From Bacillota bacterium (GTDB lineage: Bacteria; Bacillota; Clostridia; Acetivibrionales; JAEXSP01), in NCBI GenBank assembly GCA_023453795.1, contig JAEXSP010000030.1, forward strand, positions 1-64,000: a stretch of DNA of 64,000 bases, read 5' to 3'. Every line of letters starts with the position of its first letter. Position 1 is the first letter of the stretch. A program made the position numbers and the translations under genes. A model generated the notes under the pieces. It was not told the origin of the DNA. It ran no database searches and saw nothing but the letters and a program-made list of their open reading frames with translations. Below, in pieces: positions 1 to 8,834 of this stretch.

Positions 1-123
1 TCTTTGTGTAGTAATATTTTGTTCACAACTATATTCTACCACATTTGGTGCATCTTAGGGTGCACTTCTTGCGTTTTTTCGACGAAAAAAGAGCTGCCTC
101 AAAGTTTATTTTGAGACAGCCCC
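1..123 (-). mobile_element. End of an insertion sequence running off the left edge
   Basis: Read on the minus strand, the segment begins with GGGGCTGTCTCAAAA, which resembles the terminal inverted repeat of several clostridial IS families (IS1182-type ends are the closest I recall). It continues with an imperfect hairpin (93-103 with 110-120) and a T-run. Next come a GTGCA/TGCAC inverted repeat and a promoter-like GTAGAATATAG, as if leading into a transposase gene beyond base 1. No transposase residue is inside the window, so the family is an inference. The element end is placed where the CCCC of the repeat stops. The bases from 124 to about 320 are AT-rich and show no gene or convincing site. 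Confidence 0.45.
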
Positions 124-320
124 TTTACAGTTTGGGAGGAAATAATGATAAAGATAAAGATATATATCAACACTGCAGTAATGCAATGAATGTGTTTTCT
201 AATAATTATATTAAAACCTGTATATTGAATTTTTATGAACAGTTTGTTAACTTCACTTGCTTAATTCCTGTAGAAGCGTAAGGCTCCGCATAATATAAAC
301 GGCAATTGTTTATAATTCTA

Positions 321-384
321 TTGACAATACTGGTTTATTGAAGTAAACTTGATTTATAGGTTTATTGCGATAGACTAAAGGAGG
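321..384 (+). promoter_or_regulatory. Promoter with two BlaI-like operators
   Basis: A TTGACA box (321-326) is followed 17 bases later by TAAACT (344-349). Two related 16-base sites, GTTTATTGAAGTAAAC (333-348) and GTTTATTGCGATAGAC (360-375), are imperfect palindromes. The first covers the -10 box and the second lies between it and the ribosome site AAAGGAGG (377-384). This layout is what an autoregulated BlaI/MecI repressor would need. Operator identity is inferred from position and symmetry. Confidence 0.7.
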
Positions 385-388
385 AATT

Positions 389-748
389 ATGGATACTTAT
401 AAATTATTCGATGCTGAATATAAATTTGTCAATATAATCTGGGAGACCGAACCGGTTAATTCAACTGACCTGGTGAGGCATTGCCTTGAGAGGCTTGGCT
501 GGAAAAAGTCCACGACATACACCGTCTTAAGGAAGCTTTGCGAGCGTGGTGTACTCAGAAATGAAAATGCAACCGTAACCTCAATATTGAAAAGGGAGGA
601 TGCCAGAAAGCATGAAAGCACGGCTGTAGTTGACAAAACCTTTGACGGTTCGCTGCCGCAGTTTTTAACGGCATTCCTCGGAGAAAGAAAAATCAGCGAA
701 AAGGAAGCTGCCGAGTTGAAACGGATTATCGAGGAGGCGACGAAATGA
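389..748 (+). CDS. BlaI/MecI/CopY-family transcriptional repressor
   Basis: This 119-residue protein has the winged-helix fold expected of BlaI/MecI repressors: an N-terminal acidic stretch, a helix-turn-helix around residues 20-60 with STTYTVLRKLCERG as the likely recognition helix and wing, and a C-terminal dimerisation helix rich in Glu and Lys. Family members bind palindromic operators as dimers and are inactivated by cleavage when the partner sensor protease is activated. The gene overlaps the M56 protease gene by the ATGA tetranucleotide, so the two are translationally coupled. Two palindromic sites sit over its own promoter, indicating autorepression. No beta-lactamase gene is adjacent, so the regulon may be only this pair or lie elsewhere. 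Confidence 0.88.
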   Translation: MDTYKLFDAEYKFVNIIWETEPVNSTDLVRHCLERLGWKKSTTYTVLRKLCERGVLRNENATVTSILKREDARKHESTAVVDKTFDGSLPQFLTAFLGERKISEKEAAELKRIIEEATK

Positions 749-2577
749 CCGATCTGTTTTCTTCACTTCTGAATATGAGCATAACGGCAAGCTATGTAGC
801 TATAGCGATAATCATAATGAGAATGCCCTTGAGGAAGGTTCCGAAGATATTCCTGTATGTGCTTTGGCTGCCTTTATGGATAAGGCTTGCTATCCCTTTC
901 AGCTTCAGCTCACGCCTCAGTTTTCTGAACATATTTAAAACCCTTTACCCGAAAGATTCGGGAGAAATCAGGCCTGAGGCTTTAATCTCCGGTTTTATAC
1001 AAAAGAAAACAATAGATCAGGGTACAAATGTAATCGGCAACGCTGCGAACTCAACGCACCCTTCGGTGGTTGCAAACAGTCATGATCCGATGCAGACAGT
1101 ACTTATGGCTGCCTGTATCATTTGGATTTCCGGTATTGTTCTTCTGCTTGGCTTGAGTATCATTTCATATATAAAAGTATTAAATAATGTCAGAACCGCA
1201 ACCCGGTTGGAGGGAGATGTTTATGAATCCGACAGAATCATGTCTCCGTTCGTCTTTGGGTTTATAAAGCCCAAAATATTTGTTCCGGCAGCGTTGAGTA
1301 AAAAAGAGCTTACTTACGTTCTGGCTCATGAACGGACGCATATCCGAAGGCTGGATTATGTAATAAAGCCTTTAGCCTTCCTGACGGCAGTAATCCATTG
1401 GTTTAATCCATTGGTGTGGATATCCTTTGCTTTTATGAGCAGGGACATGGAAATGTCCTGCGATGAAAGCGTACTAAAGAAAATGGGAGCGGAAATAAAG
1501 GGCGGCTATGCAAAATCTCTGCTGTCCTTCTCAGTAAAAAGGAGCGGACTGCTGACTGGAAGTCCCTTGGGCTTCGGAGAGAGCAGCGTTAAATCCCGGA
1601 TAAAGAATATACTGTCTTTCAAAAAGCCGGCATTATGGGTTGTAACAGTTATGATTGTAGTAATTGCGGTATTTGTGATTGTTTTTGCCTCCAATCCCGG
1701 CTCGGACAATTCCGGTTCAAAGAAGGCTTCTCATTACGTGGGCAATAAAAGCAAGAGGTTCAACTCTGTAGCGACAGCTGAAAATGACAAAATAGAAAAT
1801 TACCTTAAAATTATAACTTCACCGGGGGGATCATCTAATCCTTACGATTACATTAAAGCGCACAGGAAAGAATATGAAAGCATAATAAAAATGGGGGACG
1901 AAGCACTTAATTACCTCCTGGCGCAGTTCGAGAAGGGCGGAAACAATGACCTCAAGGGTTATATCATGATGGCTCTTTGTAAGGAGCTCCTGGGTGACAG
2001 GAACAATGTGACAGATGAAGGCCTGCTGCCTCAGGAATGGTTTTCAAAGCTGTCGCCGTATACCGAAACCAAATTGCCTGATTTCAAAAGCAATTCCGCT
2101 GATAAGATTGAACAGCTTGTTTGCAATGCCGCTGTAAAAAGGTATTCCGCTCCGAATAATGGTTTTACGATTGCTGCATCTACAATTCTCGGGAAATATG
2201 AGGATCCAAATTCAAATAAACTGATAGTAGTTGCAAATGTTTACAGCGGCAGATACAAACTCTACGGTAAAACCCTTTCAGAAGTAGGCGGCTGTGCATG
2301 CCTGGTAAAAATAACTATTATCAAAAATGCTGATGGTACATATACCCTGCAGGAGTATTTACAGGCTATGGATGGCAAATATTATTTAAAATCCCTCAAG
2401 GAATTTGCAAGGGCATTAAAGTCAGAAAAGCTTTATCGTACGATTGTGGAAGGTCACAGAAGCAATAATGAGCGTTCAAAGCTGCTTATGAAGAACCTCA
2501 CAGAGCATCTCAAGGCCAACAATCAAAAAGGAGTATCCGTGAAAGAAGACAACGGAACAATAGTACCGTTGACATGA
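745..2577 (+). CDS. BlaR1/MecR1-like M56 membrane metalloprotease
   Basis: A 610-residue integral membrane protease. Hydrophobic segments lie at about 12-50, 120-143, 207-230 and 293-316. The zinc motif HERTH is at residues 195-199, with the downstream acidic MSRDMEMSCDESVL segment typical of peptidase family M56. In this family signal sensing leads to self-cleavage and then loss of the BlaI partner encoded immediately upstream. The C-terminal extracytoplasmic part (about 317-610) does not show the SxxK/SxN/KTG motifs of a penicillin-binding sensor domain. It is therefore not an obvious beta-lactam receptor and its ligand is unknown. The gene ends shortly before a strong terminator, making a two-gene operon. 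Confidence 0.85.
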   Translation: MTDLFSSLLNMSITASYVAIAIIIMRMPLRKVPKIFLYVLWLPLWIRLAIPFSFSSRLSFLNIFKTLYPKDSGEIRPEALISGFIQKKTIDQGTNVIGNAANSTHPSVVANSHDPMQTVLMAACIIWISGIVLLLGLSIISYIKVLNNVRTATRLEGDVYESDRIMSPFVFGFIKPKIFVPAALSKKELTYVLAHERTHIRRLDYVIKPLAFLTAVIHWFNPLVWISFAFMSRDMEMSCDESVLKKMGAEIKGGYAKSLLSFSVKRSGLLTGSPLGFGESSVKSRIKNILSFKKPALWVVTVMIVVIAVFVIVFASNPGSDNSGSKKASHYVGNKSKRFNSVATAENDKIENYLKIITSPGGSSNPYDYIKAHRKEYESIIKMGDEALNYLLAQFEKGGNNDLKGYIMMALCKELLGDRNNVTDEGLLPQEWFSKLSPYTETKLPDFKSNSADKIEQLVCNAAVKRYSAPNNGFTIAASTILGKYEDPNSNKLIVVANVYSGRYKLYGKTLSEVGGCACLVKITIIKNADGTYTLQEYLQAMDGKYYLKSLKEFARALKSEKLYRTIVEGHRSNNERSKLLMKNLTEHLKANNQKGVSVKEDNGTIVPLT

Positions 2578-2591
2578 TTTAATAATTCTAA

Positions 2592-2629
2592 GCCTGTCCA
2601 TTCTGTATAAGAGTGGATGGGCCTTTTTT
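2592..2629 (+). terminator. Rho-independent terminator of the blaI-M56 operon
   Basis: GCCTGTCCATTC pairs with GAGTGGATGGGC across a short loop and is followed by CTTTTTT. It lies 15 bases after the stop codon of the M56 gene. Confidence 0.85.
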
Positions 2630-2692
2630 GTACTAACTTTTTGGGGTCATTTCACGTCCCGTGTCTATGTTTTAGGAAATTCTATTTTAAAC

Positions 2693-3571
2693 CTATTTCG
2701 AATAAATCAATTTATACCTTGCCCGGTATTCCTTGGGGGTTATACCGATAATTTTCTTGAATTGCCTTGAAAAATAGTTGCTGTCAGAAAAGCCGCTTTC
2801 CAGTGCTATATCAGCAATACATAAGGTACTGTTTTTAAGCAGGGAGCAGGCATGATTAACCCTGAGTTGCAGAATAAAATTAAAAGGGGTAGTACCATAA
2901 TTCTCCTTAAATATTCTATTAAAATGCCTAATGGACATATGTGCTTCATCTGCTAACTTTTCAAGTTTTATCGGGTTAAGGTAATTATCTTCTAAAAATA
3001 ATACAGCTTTCGCTAGATGTATAAATGTATCGTGCAAGTGTTTATTTTCAATAATATATTGTCTTGATAAGTATACAACCATTTCCATAAAATGAGAGTA
3101 AATCATGGTTTGATAGCCCTGATCTTTACTTTTATATTCTTCGTTAATACGAACTCCAAGCTCTGACAGGTATTCCAGACTGGAAATAGAGAGTGAAAGG
3201 GTGTTGCTGAAGCTGTACTTTTTTCTGAAAAAGGGCTCTAAGACAAAAAGCGCCTGGTAACCGGGAGATTTCTTTATATCATTACAGATTTCGTTTAGCC
3301 GTTCAGGTTTGTACATTATATTTATTATCTTAAAGTTATGAGGATTCTTATACCCGTGGGATATAGCCATATTAAAAACGAATACATCTCCTTTTTTTAT
3401 AAAGAACTCTTCTGAATTGACAATATGAGTGGCAGTTCCGTTTAATACTATCACAAGTTCAAAAAAATCGTGGTGGAAATGTTCCGGCATAGCATGGTCA
3501 TGGAATCCATACTGAATAAAAAAAGGAAATCCGGGGTCTTGTGTAAAATAATGAAGATACATATACTCCAT
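2693..3571 (-). CDS. AraC-family transcriptional regulator (cupin sensor)
   Basis: A 292-residue protein with an N-terminal cupin-like sensing region (HHDFFELVIVLNGTATHIVN, then a second beta segment KKGDVFVFN) and a C-terminal double helix-turn-helix, about residues 190-287. The latter contains the AraC hallmark ALESGFSDSNYFSRQFKKI followed by GITPKEYR. Such proteins usually bind a sugar or oligosaccharide and activate a neighbouring catabolic gene. It is divergent from the GH9 dockerin enzyme, with only 115 bases between the two starts. Control of that enzyme is a reasonable inference; the inducer is not visible from sequence. Confidence 0.9.
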   Translation of the reverse strand: MEYMYLHYFTQDPGFPFFIQYGFHDHAMPEHFHHDFFELVIVLNGTATHIVNSEEFFIKKGDVFVFNMAISHGYKNPHNFKIINIMYKPERLNEICNDIKKSPGYQALFVLEPFFRKKYSFSNTLSLSISSLEYLSELGVRINEEYKSKDQGYQTMIYSHFMEMVVYLSRQYIIENKHLHDTFIHLAKAVLFLEDNYLNPIKLEKLADEAHMSIRHFNRIFKENYGTTPFNFILQLRVNHACSLLKNSTLCIADIALESGFSDSNYFSRQFKKIIGITPKEYRARYKLIYSK

Positions 3572-3686
3572 TTATTCCATCTCCTTGTCTAAATAATGCT
3601 ATTTTTGGACTAAAAAGTCAAGGAATATTGTATATATTTGTTATATATTTAAATAAAAGTTAATCTCAATGTAAAGGAGGAAAAGT

Positions 3687-6161
3687 ATGAAACAAAAAAA
3701 ATTACTTGCTTTATTTTTAAGTGTTGCAATAATATGTACATCATTGATTACATCAATGATTGTTGTCAATGCAAGTGCTCCTCAGGGCTGGAGGAACCTT
3801 CAGGATTTTTATGTATTTAAGGATAAAGTCAGTGGATGGTCCGGAAGCGGAGCAGGTGAATTAGAGACAGTAAACGGAAACTTGCCGATTGATACCCAAG
3901 TTACCTACCAAAGTCTACCTTCCTTACGATTGAATCTTCAAACTCAGCTTAGCTCATATTGGATGTCAGTGATACTTACATTGGCAGAATGGAACTGTCA
4001 TGATGTATCGCAGTATGTTCCGAATGGATACCTCGAGTTTAATGTAAAAGGGAAAAAAGGAGGAGAGAAGTTCGTAATCGGTGCAGTTGATCATGTAAGC
4101 GAGCGAGCATCGGGTGTTGAGCAGAAAATAACAAAACCGATAACTGATTACTGTACTGTTACAACTGATTGGCAACATGTGAAAATACCTCTAAAAGATA
4201 TTTTAGCCCCCTCTCTGGGTATGGACCCATACAATGCAAAGGCAATTGTACTTGATAAAGTAACCCTTGATCCCTTCTGCGTATGGATTAATCAACTGAA
4301 GTTGACTTCTCCAGATAAAGAAAAGGCGTATCCGGCAATCAAGCTGAATCAGATAGGGTTTCGTGAAACTGCTGAAAAATATGCCTATGTTTCAGGATTT
4401 GAGGATGAGTTTACTGCCACTACCGGTACGCAATTCCAGGTAAAAAGAGTTTCTGATGATTCAGTTGTATATAATGGTCAATTGACTCTTTTGAAGGATT
4501 ATGATCAGGATTCCGGTGAAAGGGTGTTTAAAGCTGTGTTTACCGACCTTAAACAACCGGGCGAATATTATATTACAGTTAATGCACCAGGTATAGAAAA
4601 ATCACCAAAGTTTAAGATTGGAAATGATGTTTACAAATCGCTGTTGACGGATGTAGCAAGATATTTTTATTATCAGCGTTCAGGAATAGACCTTACGTCT
4701 ACATACTGTCCTGATTATCCAAGGAAAGACAGAACACCACAGGATACGACTGCTGTCTTTGACTCCGACTACGGAAAGACAAGGGATGTATCTAAAGGAT
4801 GGTTTGATGCAGGTGATCTTGGAAAGTACGTAAGTACCGGAGCAACGACATTAATAAACTTATTTTGGGCTTATGACATGTTTCCGGAGCTATACCAGGA
4901 TAATCAGTTTAATATTCCTGAAAGCGGAAATGGTGTTCCTGACATACTTGATGAATCAAGATGGGAGTTGGAATGGATTCTAAAAATGCAAGATACTTTA
5001 AGCGGAGGCTTTTATGCAAGAGTCCAATCCGATGATGATGGCAATATAACGAAAAGGATTATAAAGGATAAAGAGGGTGACACCACTAATATAAGACCGA
5101 CAGAAGATACTGCATGTGCAGCCGCTGCCTTAGCTCACGCTTCAATTGTATATGCAAAATATGATCCAGCGTTTGCCCTTACCTGTCTGAATGCAGCAAA
5201 GAGTGCGTGGACGTATCTTGAACAGAATCCCAACAATATTAAATCTCCAAACGGACCTTATAATACTGACAACGATATAAGCAGCAGACTCTTAGCAGTA
5301 GCATCCTTATATCGTGCTACAGGTGAAGCAAAATATGATAATTTCTTTGTTGCAAACTATTCAAAAGGAAAAGATACTTATGAGAATGCATCGGGAGATT
5401 GGGTAGGCAACTGGAATTTTGCATTTTTCTCTTATATGAAAGCTGCAAACCGAAATATTGATGCTGAAAAGTGGTTCAATACTGAGTTTGGAATTTGGGT
5501 AAATAACAAAATTGAACGTTACAAAAACAGTGCATGGGGTAATGCAATTGCAAACGCAAACTATTACTGGGGCAGTAACAACCAAATAATGGGTATGTGT
5601 ATGGAAGCTCTTATTGGCTCAAAACTTCTTGGAACCAATAACGAAACCATTAATAATATGGCACTTTCTTCATTAAACTGGATTCTTGGAGCAAATCCCA
5701 TGAGAAAGAGCTTCGTGTCAGGTTATGGGGACGATTGTATTAAAACCATATTCTCAACTTTTAATAGTGATGGAAGAACCGGGATAGCCAAGGGATTTAT
5801 GCCGCTAGGACCTAACAGGTATCAAGGTATTGGCCTTTCAAACTTCCCCGCAAAATGCTATTTGGACAGTGCTGATGAATGGACCACAAATGAGCACGCC
5901 ATTGGTTCCACTTCCACCCTTGAGTTTATCACCGCATTTGCTAACAGTAACTTTCAAGGTGAGAATCCAGTTAAAATTGGTGATGTAAACGGTGACGGCG
6001 AAGTAGATGCCATCGATCTGGCTTCGCTTAAAATAAGTTTACTTAACAGGGAGGTTCTTACGGGCAATGCTCTGAAAGCGGCAGACCTGAACGGAGATAA
6101 AGAGGTCAATGCCTTAGACTTTGCCCAACTGAAGATGTTATTACTAAAAATAAAAATATAA
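3687..6161 (+). CDS. Cellulosomal glycoside hydrolase family 9 enzyme with dockerin
   Basis: An 824-residue secreted enzyme. Signal peptide about 1-29 (cut near VNA|SA); a beta-sandwich carbohydrate-binding module, about 32-212, that resembles CBM30/CBM11-type modules; a CelD-type Ig-like domain, about 218-315; a GH9 (alpha/alpha)6 catalytic domain, about 318-755; and a type I dockerin, about 765-824. The catalytic base motif is GWFDAGDLGKY near residue 373 and the acid is Glu in TTNEHAI near 734. The usual GH9 PHHR segment after the GANP...GYG motif is missing, and DDCIKTIFSTFN stands there instead. The two dockerin loops read DVNGDGEVDAID and DLNGDKEVNALD. The ribosome site AAAGGAGG precedes the ATG. 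The likely substrate is beta-1,4-glucan or a related hemicellulose. Confidence 0.93.
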   Translation: MKQKKLLALFLSVAIICTSLITSMIVVNASAPQGWRNLQDFYVFKDKVSGWSGSGAGELETVNGNLPIDTQVTYQSLPSLRLNLQTQLSSYWMSVILTLAEWNCHDVSQYVPNGYLEFNVKGKKGGEKFVIGAVDHVSERASGVEQKITKPITDYCTVTTDWQHVKIPLKDILAPSLGMDPYNAKAIVLDKVTLDPFCVWINQLKLTSPDKEKAYPAIKLNQIGFRETAEKYAYVSGFEDEFTATTGTQFQVKRVSDDSVVYNGQLTLLKDYDQDSGERVFKAVFTDLKQPGEYYITVNAPGIEKSPKFKIGNDVYKSLLTDVARYFYYQRSGIDLTSTYCPDYPRKDRTPQDTTAVFDSDYGKTRDVSKGWFDAGDLGKYVSTGATTLINLFWAYDMFPELYQDNQFNIPESGNGVPDILDESRWELEWILKMQDTLSGGFYARVQSDDDGNITKRIIKDKEGDTTNIRPTEDTACAAAALAHASIVYAKYDPAFALTCLNAAKSAWTYLEQNPNNIKSPNGPYNTDNDISSRLLAVASLYRATGEAKYDNFFVANYSKGKDTYENASGDWVGNWNFAFFSYMKAANRNIDAEKWFNTEFGIWVNNKIERYKNSAWGNAIANANYYWGSNNQIMGMCMEALIGSKLLGTNNETINNMALSSLNWILGANPMRKSFVSGYGDDCIKTIFSTFNSDGRTGIAKGFMPLGPNRYQGIGLSNFPAKCYLDSADEWTTNEHAIGSTSTLEFITAFANSNFQGENPVKIGDVNGDGEVDAIDLASLKISLLNREVLTGNALKAADLNGDKEVNALDFAQLKMLLLKIKI

Positions 6162-6240
6162 GAAGATATCAATATAATACAATTCGCGTTATCGGGAAAT
6201 CCTTTATGAAGCTGATTGCGTGGATTGTATTTTATTGATT

Positions 6241-6402
6241 TATAGGGACAGGTAATCACAATTTACACATTATGGCAAATGGGATACTATGGATATGAAA
6301 CCCAGAACATATTGGCATCCTGCTGCTTCAATCTGTGTAACAGGCTATGACATCTGTAGTACGGACAAATCTTTTATGGCTTTATAGAATTTTTAATATA
6401 AA
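6241..6402 (+). mobile_element. Internally deleted RAYT element (non-autonomous remnant)
   Basis: The first about 65 bases match the left unit of the complete element at 8677 and 8752 (TATAGGGACAGGTAATCACA, ATGGATATGAAACCC). The last about 95 bases match its right end (GGCATCCTGCTGCTTCAATC, GTACGGACAAATCTTTTATG, GAATTTTTAAT). The junction falls at CCCAG|AACAT, removing essentially the whole transposase gene. Orientation is the same as the full copy. It may be mobilised in trans or simply be dead. Confidence 0.85.
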
Positions 6403-6747
6403 GAATGGGATAAGTCTTTTTTTGCTGTCTGGAAATAATTATTTGGCACATTGTGGTAAAAGTTAATGTAAATTTTCTTGAGGAAAAAATAAAACGTCAA
6501 GGAAAATTCGAACTTTTTCCACTTTTTTATGACATGTATAAACTAGCCAAAGCAGTTAACTGTCCCAGAATTTAGAAGAATATATTAAAAATAGCACTTA
6601 TTCCTTAAAAGATACAAAAAAGAACTTTCAAGGAAATGGAGAATTAAAGCTCAAAAGTTCTCCAAAAAATTAAAATGAATTGTAAGATTTTTATAAATGG
6701 CAACGTATAGTTAATGTAGCTACAAAATACAAAGTAGGAGGAAAGAG
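6403..6747. other. AT-rich intergenic stretch before the sigma-factor gene
   Basis: No open frame of note is seen on either strand. A stem AGAACTTT (6621-6628) / AAAGTTCT (6654-6661) with a long loop is present but has no T-run. The ribosome site TAGGAGG (6735-6741) belongs to the sigma-factor gene. A promoter must lie here, but no standard boxes stand out. Confidence 0.5.
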
Positions 6748-7326
6748 TTGAAAGAAGATATCCAGATCCATGATGAAAATGTCTATGGTTTATTAGTTGA
6801 TAAAAACAAGCAAGCTTTGGAATATTTGATTAATAAATATTCCAGTAAAATGTTTATTCTCATTAAAAGAATAATTGCTAATAGTGGCACAAAAGAGGAT
6901 GCTGAAGATCTAGTCAGTGATATATTTGCTGAATTATGGACAGGAAAATATAAGTTTGATAAAGAGCGAGGTAATATTAGTACTTGGTTATGCATGATTG
7001 CTCGCTATAAAGCTTTAGATTTACTGAGAAGAAATACAAAAACAATAAAAAAATTCTCTTCAGTCGACTATAATAGCGTGCCAGATAATATTGACCTAGA
7101 GGATATGGTAATTACTGGTCAGTATATAGAAAAGATTTTAAACCTAACAAATGAATTATCTGATCTAGATAAAAAAATATTTATATGTAGGTATTTTTAC
7201 TATCAAAAGATAAAAGAAATTTCAAAAATATTTAATTTAAGTAGAAGCAATGTTGATGTAAAACTGCACAGATGTAGAAACTTGTTAAAGGAAAAGTTAG
7301 AAAGGTGGGAAAAAGATGAAAAATAA
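6748..7326 (+). CDS. ECF-type RNA polymerase sigma factor
   Basis: A 192-residue sigma-70-family protein with region 2 (about residues 20-90, including DAEDLVSDIFAELW and the helix around NISTWLCMIARYKALDLLRR) and region 4 (about 130-185, with the helix-turn-helix IKEISKIFNLSRSNVDVKLHR). There is no region 1 or 3, as expected for extracytoplasmic-function sigma factors. Translation starts at TTG, supported by TAGGAGG seven bases upstream. The 3' end overlaps the next gene, a membrane protein with the layout of an anti-sigma factor. Base composition is clearly more AT-rich than the flanking genes, and the pair lies between two RAYT copies, which suggests acquisition. Confidence 0.92.
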   Translation: MKEDIQIHDENVYGLLVDKNKQALEYLINKYSSKMFILIKRIIANSGTKEDAEDLVSDIFAELWTGKYKFDKERGNISTWLCMIARYKALDLLRRNTKTIKKFSSVDYNSVPDNIDLEDMVITGQYIEKILNLTNELSDLDKKIFICRYFYYQKIKEISKIFNLSRSNVDVKLHRCRNLLKEKLERWEKDEK

Positions 7327-8635
7327 TAATGACGACCAATTATTTTTTGAATACTTAGAAAAATTAGACCAGCCCAATATTAATGTCAATCTTGACTTTG
7401 ATATTAAAGCTGATTCTACATTTACCCAAAAAAGCATATCCAAAAGGATAGGGGAAAAAACTTTTGAGAAAATTGGCATAAAGGACAGAAAACCAATATT
7501 TAAAATACGATATATTTCTGTTGCTTTATCAATGTCTTTCCTCCTCATAATTCTTTTTATGGCATTTGGTTCAAACGTAATAGCTCAAGTTAAATCGCTT
7601 TTCTATTACGCACCAGGCATTGGAGTTGTAGAAAAAAATACGTCTTCCGACGCATTTGTCTTAACAAATTTAATATCTTATAAAGGCAAAGAATCTATTC
7701 AAATTACTGGAGCTAAGCTAGATGAGGATGGTTTTAGTATTAATTTAAATGGAAATGGGAATATACCAGATATATCAGATTTCACTGTAGTAGATTCAAG
7801 TGGTAAATCTTTCAAATTTAATTCCTGGCTAATATCATCATCTGAAAAAGGATGGGAAGCATTTTTAACTTCTAGCAAGAATTTCGTACTAAAACCTGAA
7901 GTAACTCTAAAAAAGGGCTTAGATATAATTAAAATCAATATGAAGAAATCCACCAATTCAGTTGATATGCAAGGTCTAGGGTTAACTAGCTCTAGTAATA
8001 ATATTGAAATTTCAGCAATTATAACTAGAGATAATGATAAACTTAGGGTTTCTTTAATTGAGAAACCTGGCAATGATACTGAAAGCAAAATAATTCAATA
8101 CGGTTCTACAAAAAAACCTGTAATTGCTTTAGATCAAAACGGAGAAAGACTTAATATCTCAAAGATAAAGTATAATGAATTTTACGTAGATGGAATTTCT
8201 AATGTTAAAAATATTAAGTTCACAGTACCGGAAATAACAATTGAAAAGAAAAAATCTAAAGTTATAAAATTAAATATACCTGAGAGTGGAACGCTTGAAT
8301 TAAATAAAAAATTTGAACTAGACGGTTTAATTACTAATATAGAATCAGTGAATCGCGATAGTACTAATAGTATAAGCATGGTTATCAATACTTATTTTAC
8401 AGAGGATTCTACTAGGTATTTAAAATATTTTACCTTTCATAATAAAGCTGTAAAGCTTTTAAATGGATCCTCATTTTCATTTGTTTTAGATCCGGTACAT
8501 GAATTTGTAACTATGTATAAGGGAATTGAAATAGATTCTGAAAACTCTGCCTTAGAATTGGTTACAGATAATATCATTATCGCCAATAGAGGAAATTGGA
8601 CATTTGACTTTGACTTGGCGAATTATGAAAAATGA
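7316..8635 (+). CDS. Probable membrane anti-sigma factor
   Basis: A 439-residue protein. The first about 60 residues are cytoplasmic and charged, one transmembrane helix lies near residues 65-88 (SVALSMSFLLIILFMAFGSN), and about 340 beta-rich residues lie outside. The arrangement resembles clostridial DUF4179-type anti-sigma proteins, which hold the ECF sigma factor through their short cytoplasmic part and release it on an envelope signal. The gene overlaps the sigma gene by 11 bases, the usual coupling for such pairs. No zinc-binding HxxxCxxC motif was seen in the N-terminus. The extracellular domain has no recognisable ligand-binding motif, so the signal is unknown. Confidence 0.75.
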   Translation: MKNNNDDQLFFEYLEKLDQPNINVNLDFDIKADSTFTQKSISKRIGEKTFEKIGIKDRKPIFKIRYISVALSMSFLLIILFMAFGSNVIAQVKSLFYYAPGIGVVEKNTSSDAFVLTNLISYKGKESIQITGAKLDEDGFSINLNGNGNIPDISDFTVVDSSGKSFKFNSWLISSSEKGWEAFLTSSKNFVLKPEVTLKKGLDIIKINMKKSTNSVDMQGLGLTSSSNNIEISAIITRDNDKLRVSLIEKPGNDTESKIIQYGSTKKPVIALDQNGERLNISKIKYNEFYVDGISNVKNIKFTVPEITIEKKKSKVIKLNIPESGTLELNKKFELDGLITNIESVNRDSTNSISMVINTYFTEDSTRYLKYFTFHNKAVKLLNGSSFSFVLDPVHEFVTMYKGIEIDSENSALELVTDNIIIANRGNWTFDFDLANYEK

Positions 8636-8676
8636 TTAATCTGGAGTTTTGATCCACCTGTCCAGTCATATATTTA

Positions 8677-8815
8677 TATAGGGACAGGTAATCACAATTG
8701 ACCACATTATGGGAAATGGGATGCTATGGATATGAGACCCATCAATGTCTATATAGGGGACAGGTAATCATATTTGACACATTATGGAAAATGGGATACT
8801 ATGGATATGAAACCC
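8677..8815 (+). repeat. Tandem duplicated left-end unit of the RAYT element
   Basis: Units at 8677-8740 and 8752-8815 share TATAGGG(G)ACAGGTAATCA, ACATTATGG, AAATGGGAT and CTATGGATATGA with a few differences. A third related copy begins the deleted element at 6241. These are probably REP-like recognition sequences for the transposase. Confidence 0.8.
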
Positions 8816-8834
8816 AGCAAAGGAGGACATATCC

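Noticed and set aside
45..281. 78-residue open frame at the left edge
   Set aside because: It runs through the IS end and its hairpin, and has no ribosome site or recognisable sequence.
745..2577. Beta-lactam receptor identity (BlaR1 proper)
   Set aside because: The C-terminal domain lacks the SxxK, SxN and KTG motifs.
6621..6661. Terminator before the sigma-factor gene
   Set aside because: The stem is AT-rich with a 25-base loop and has no T-run.
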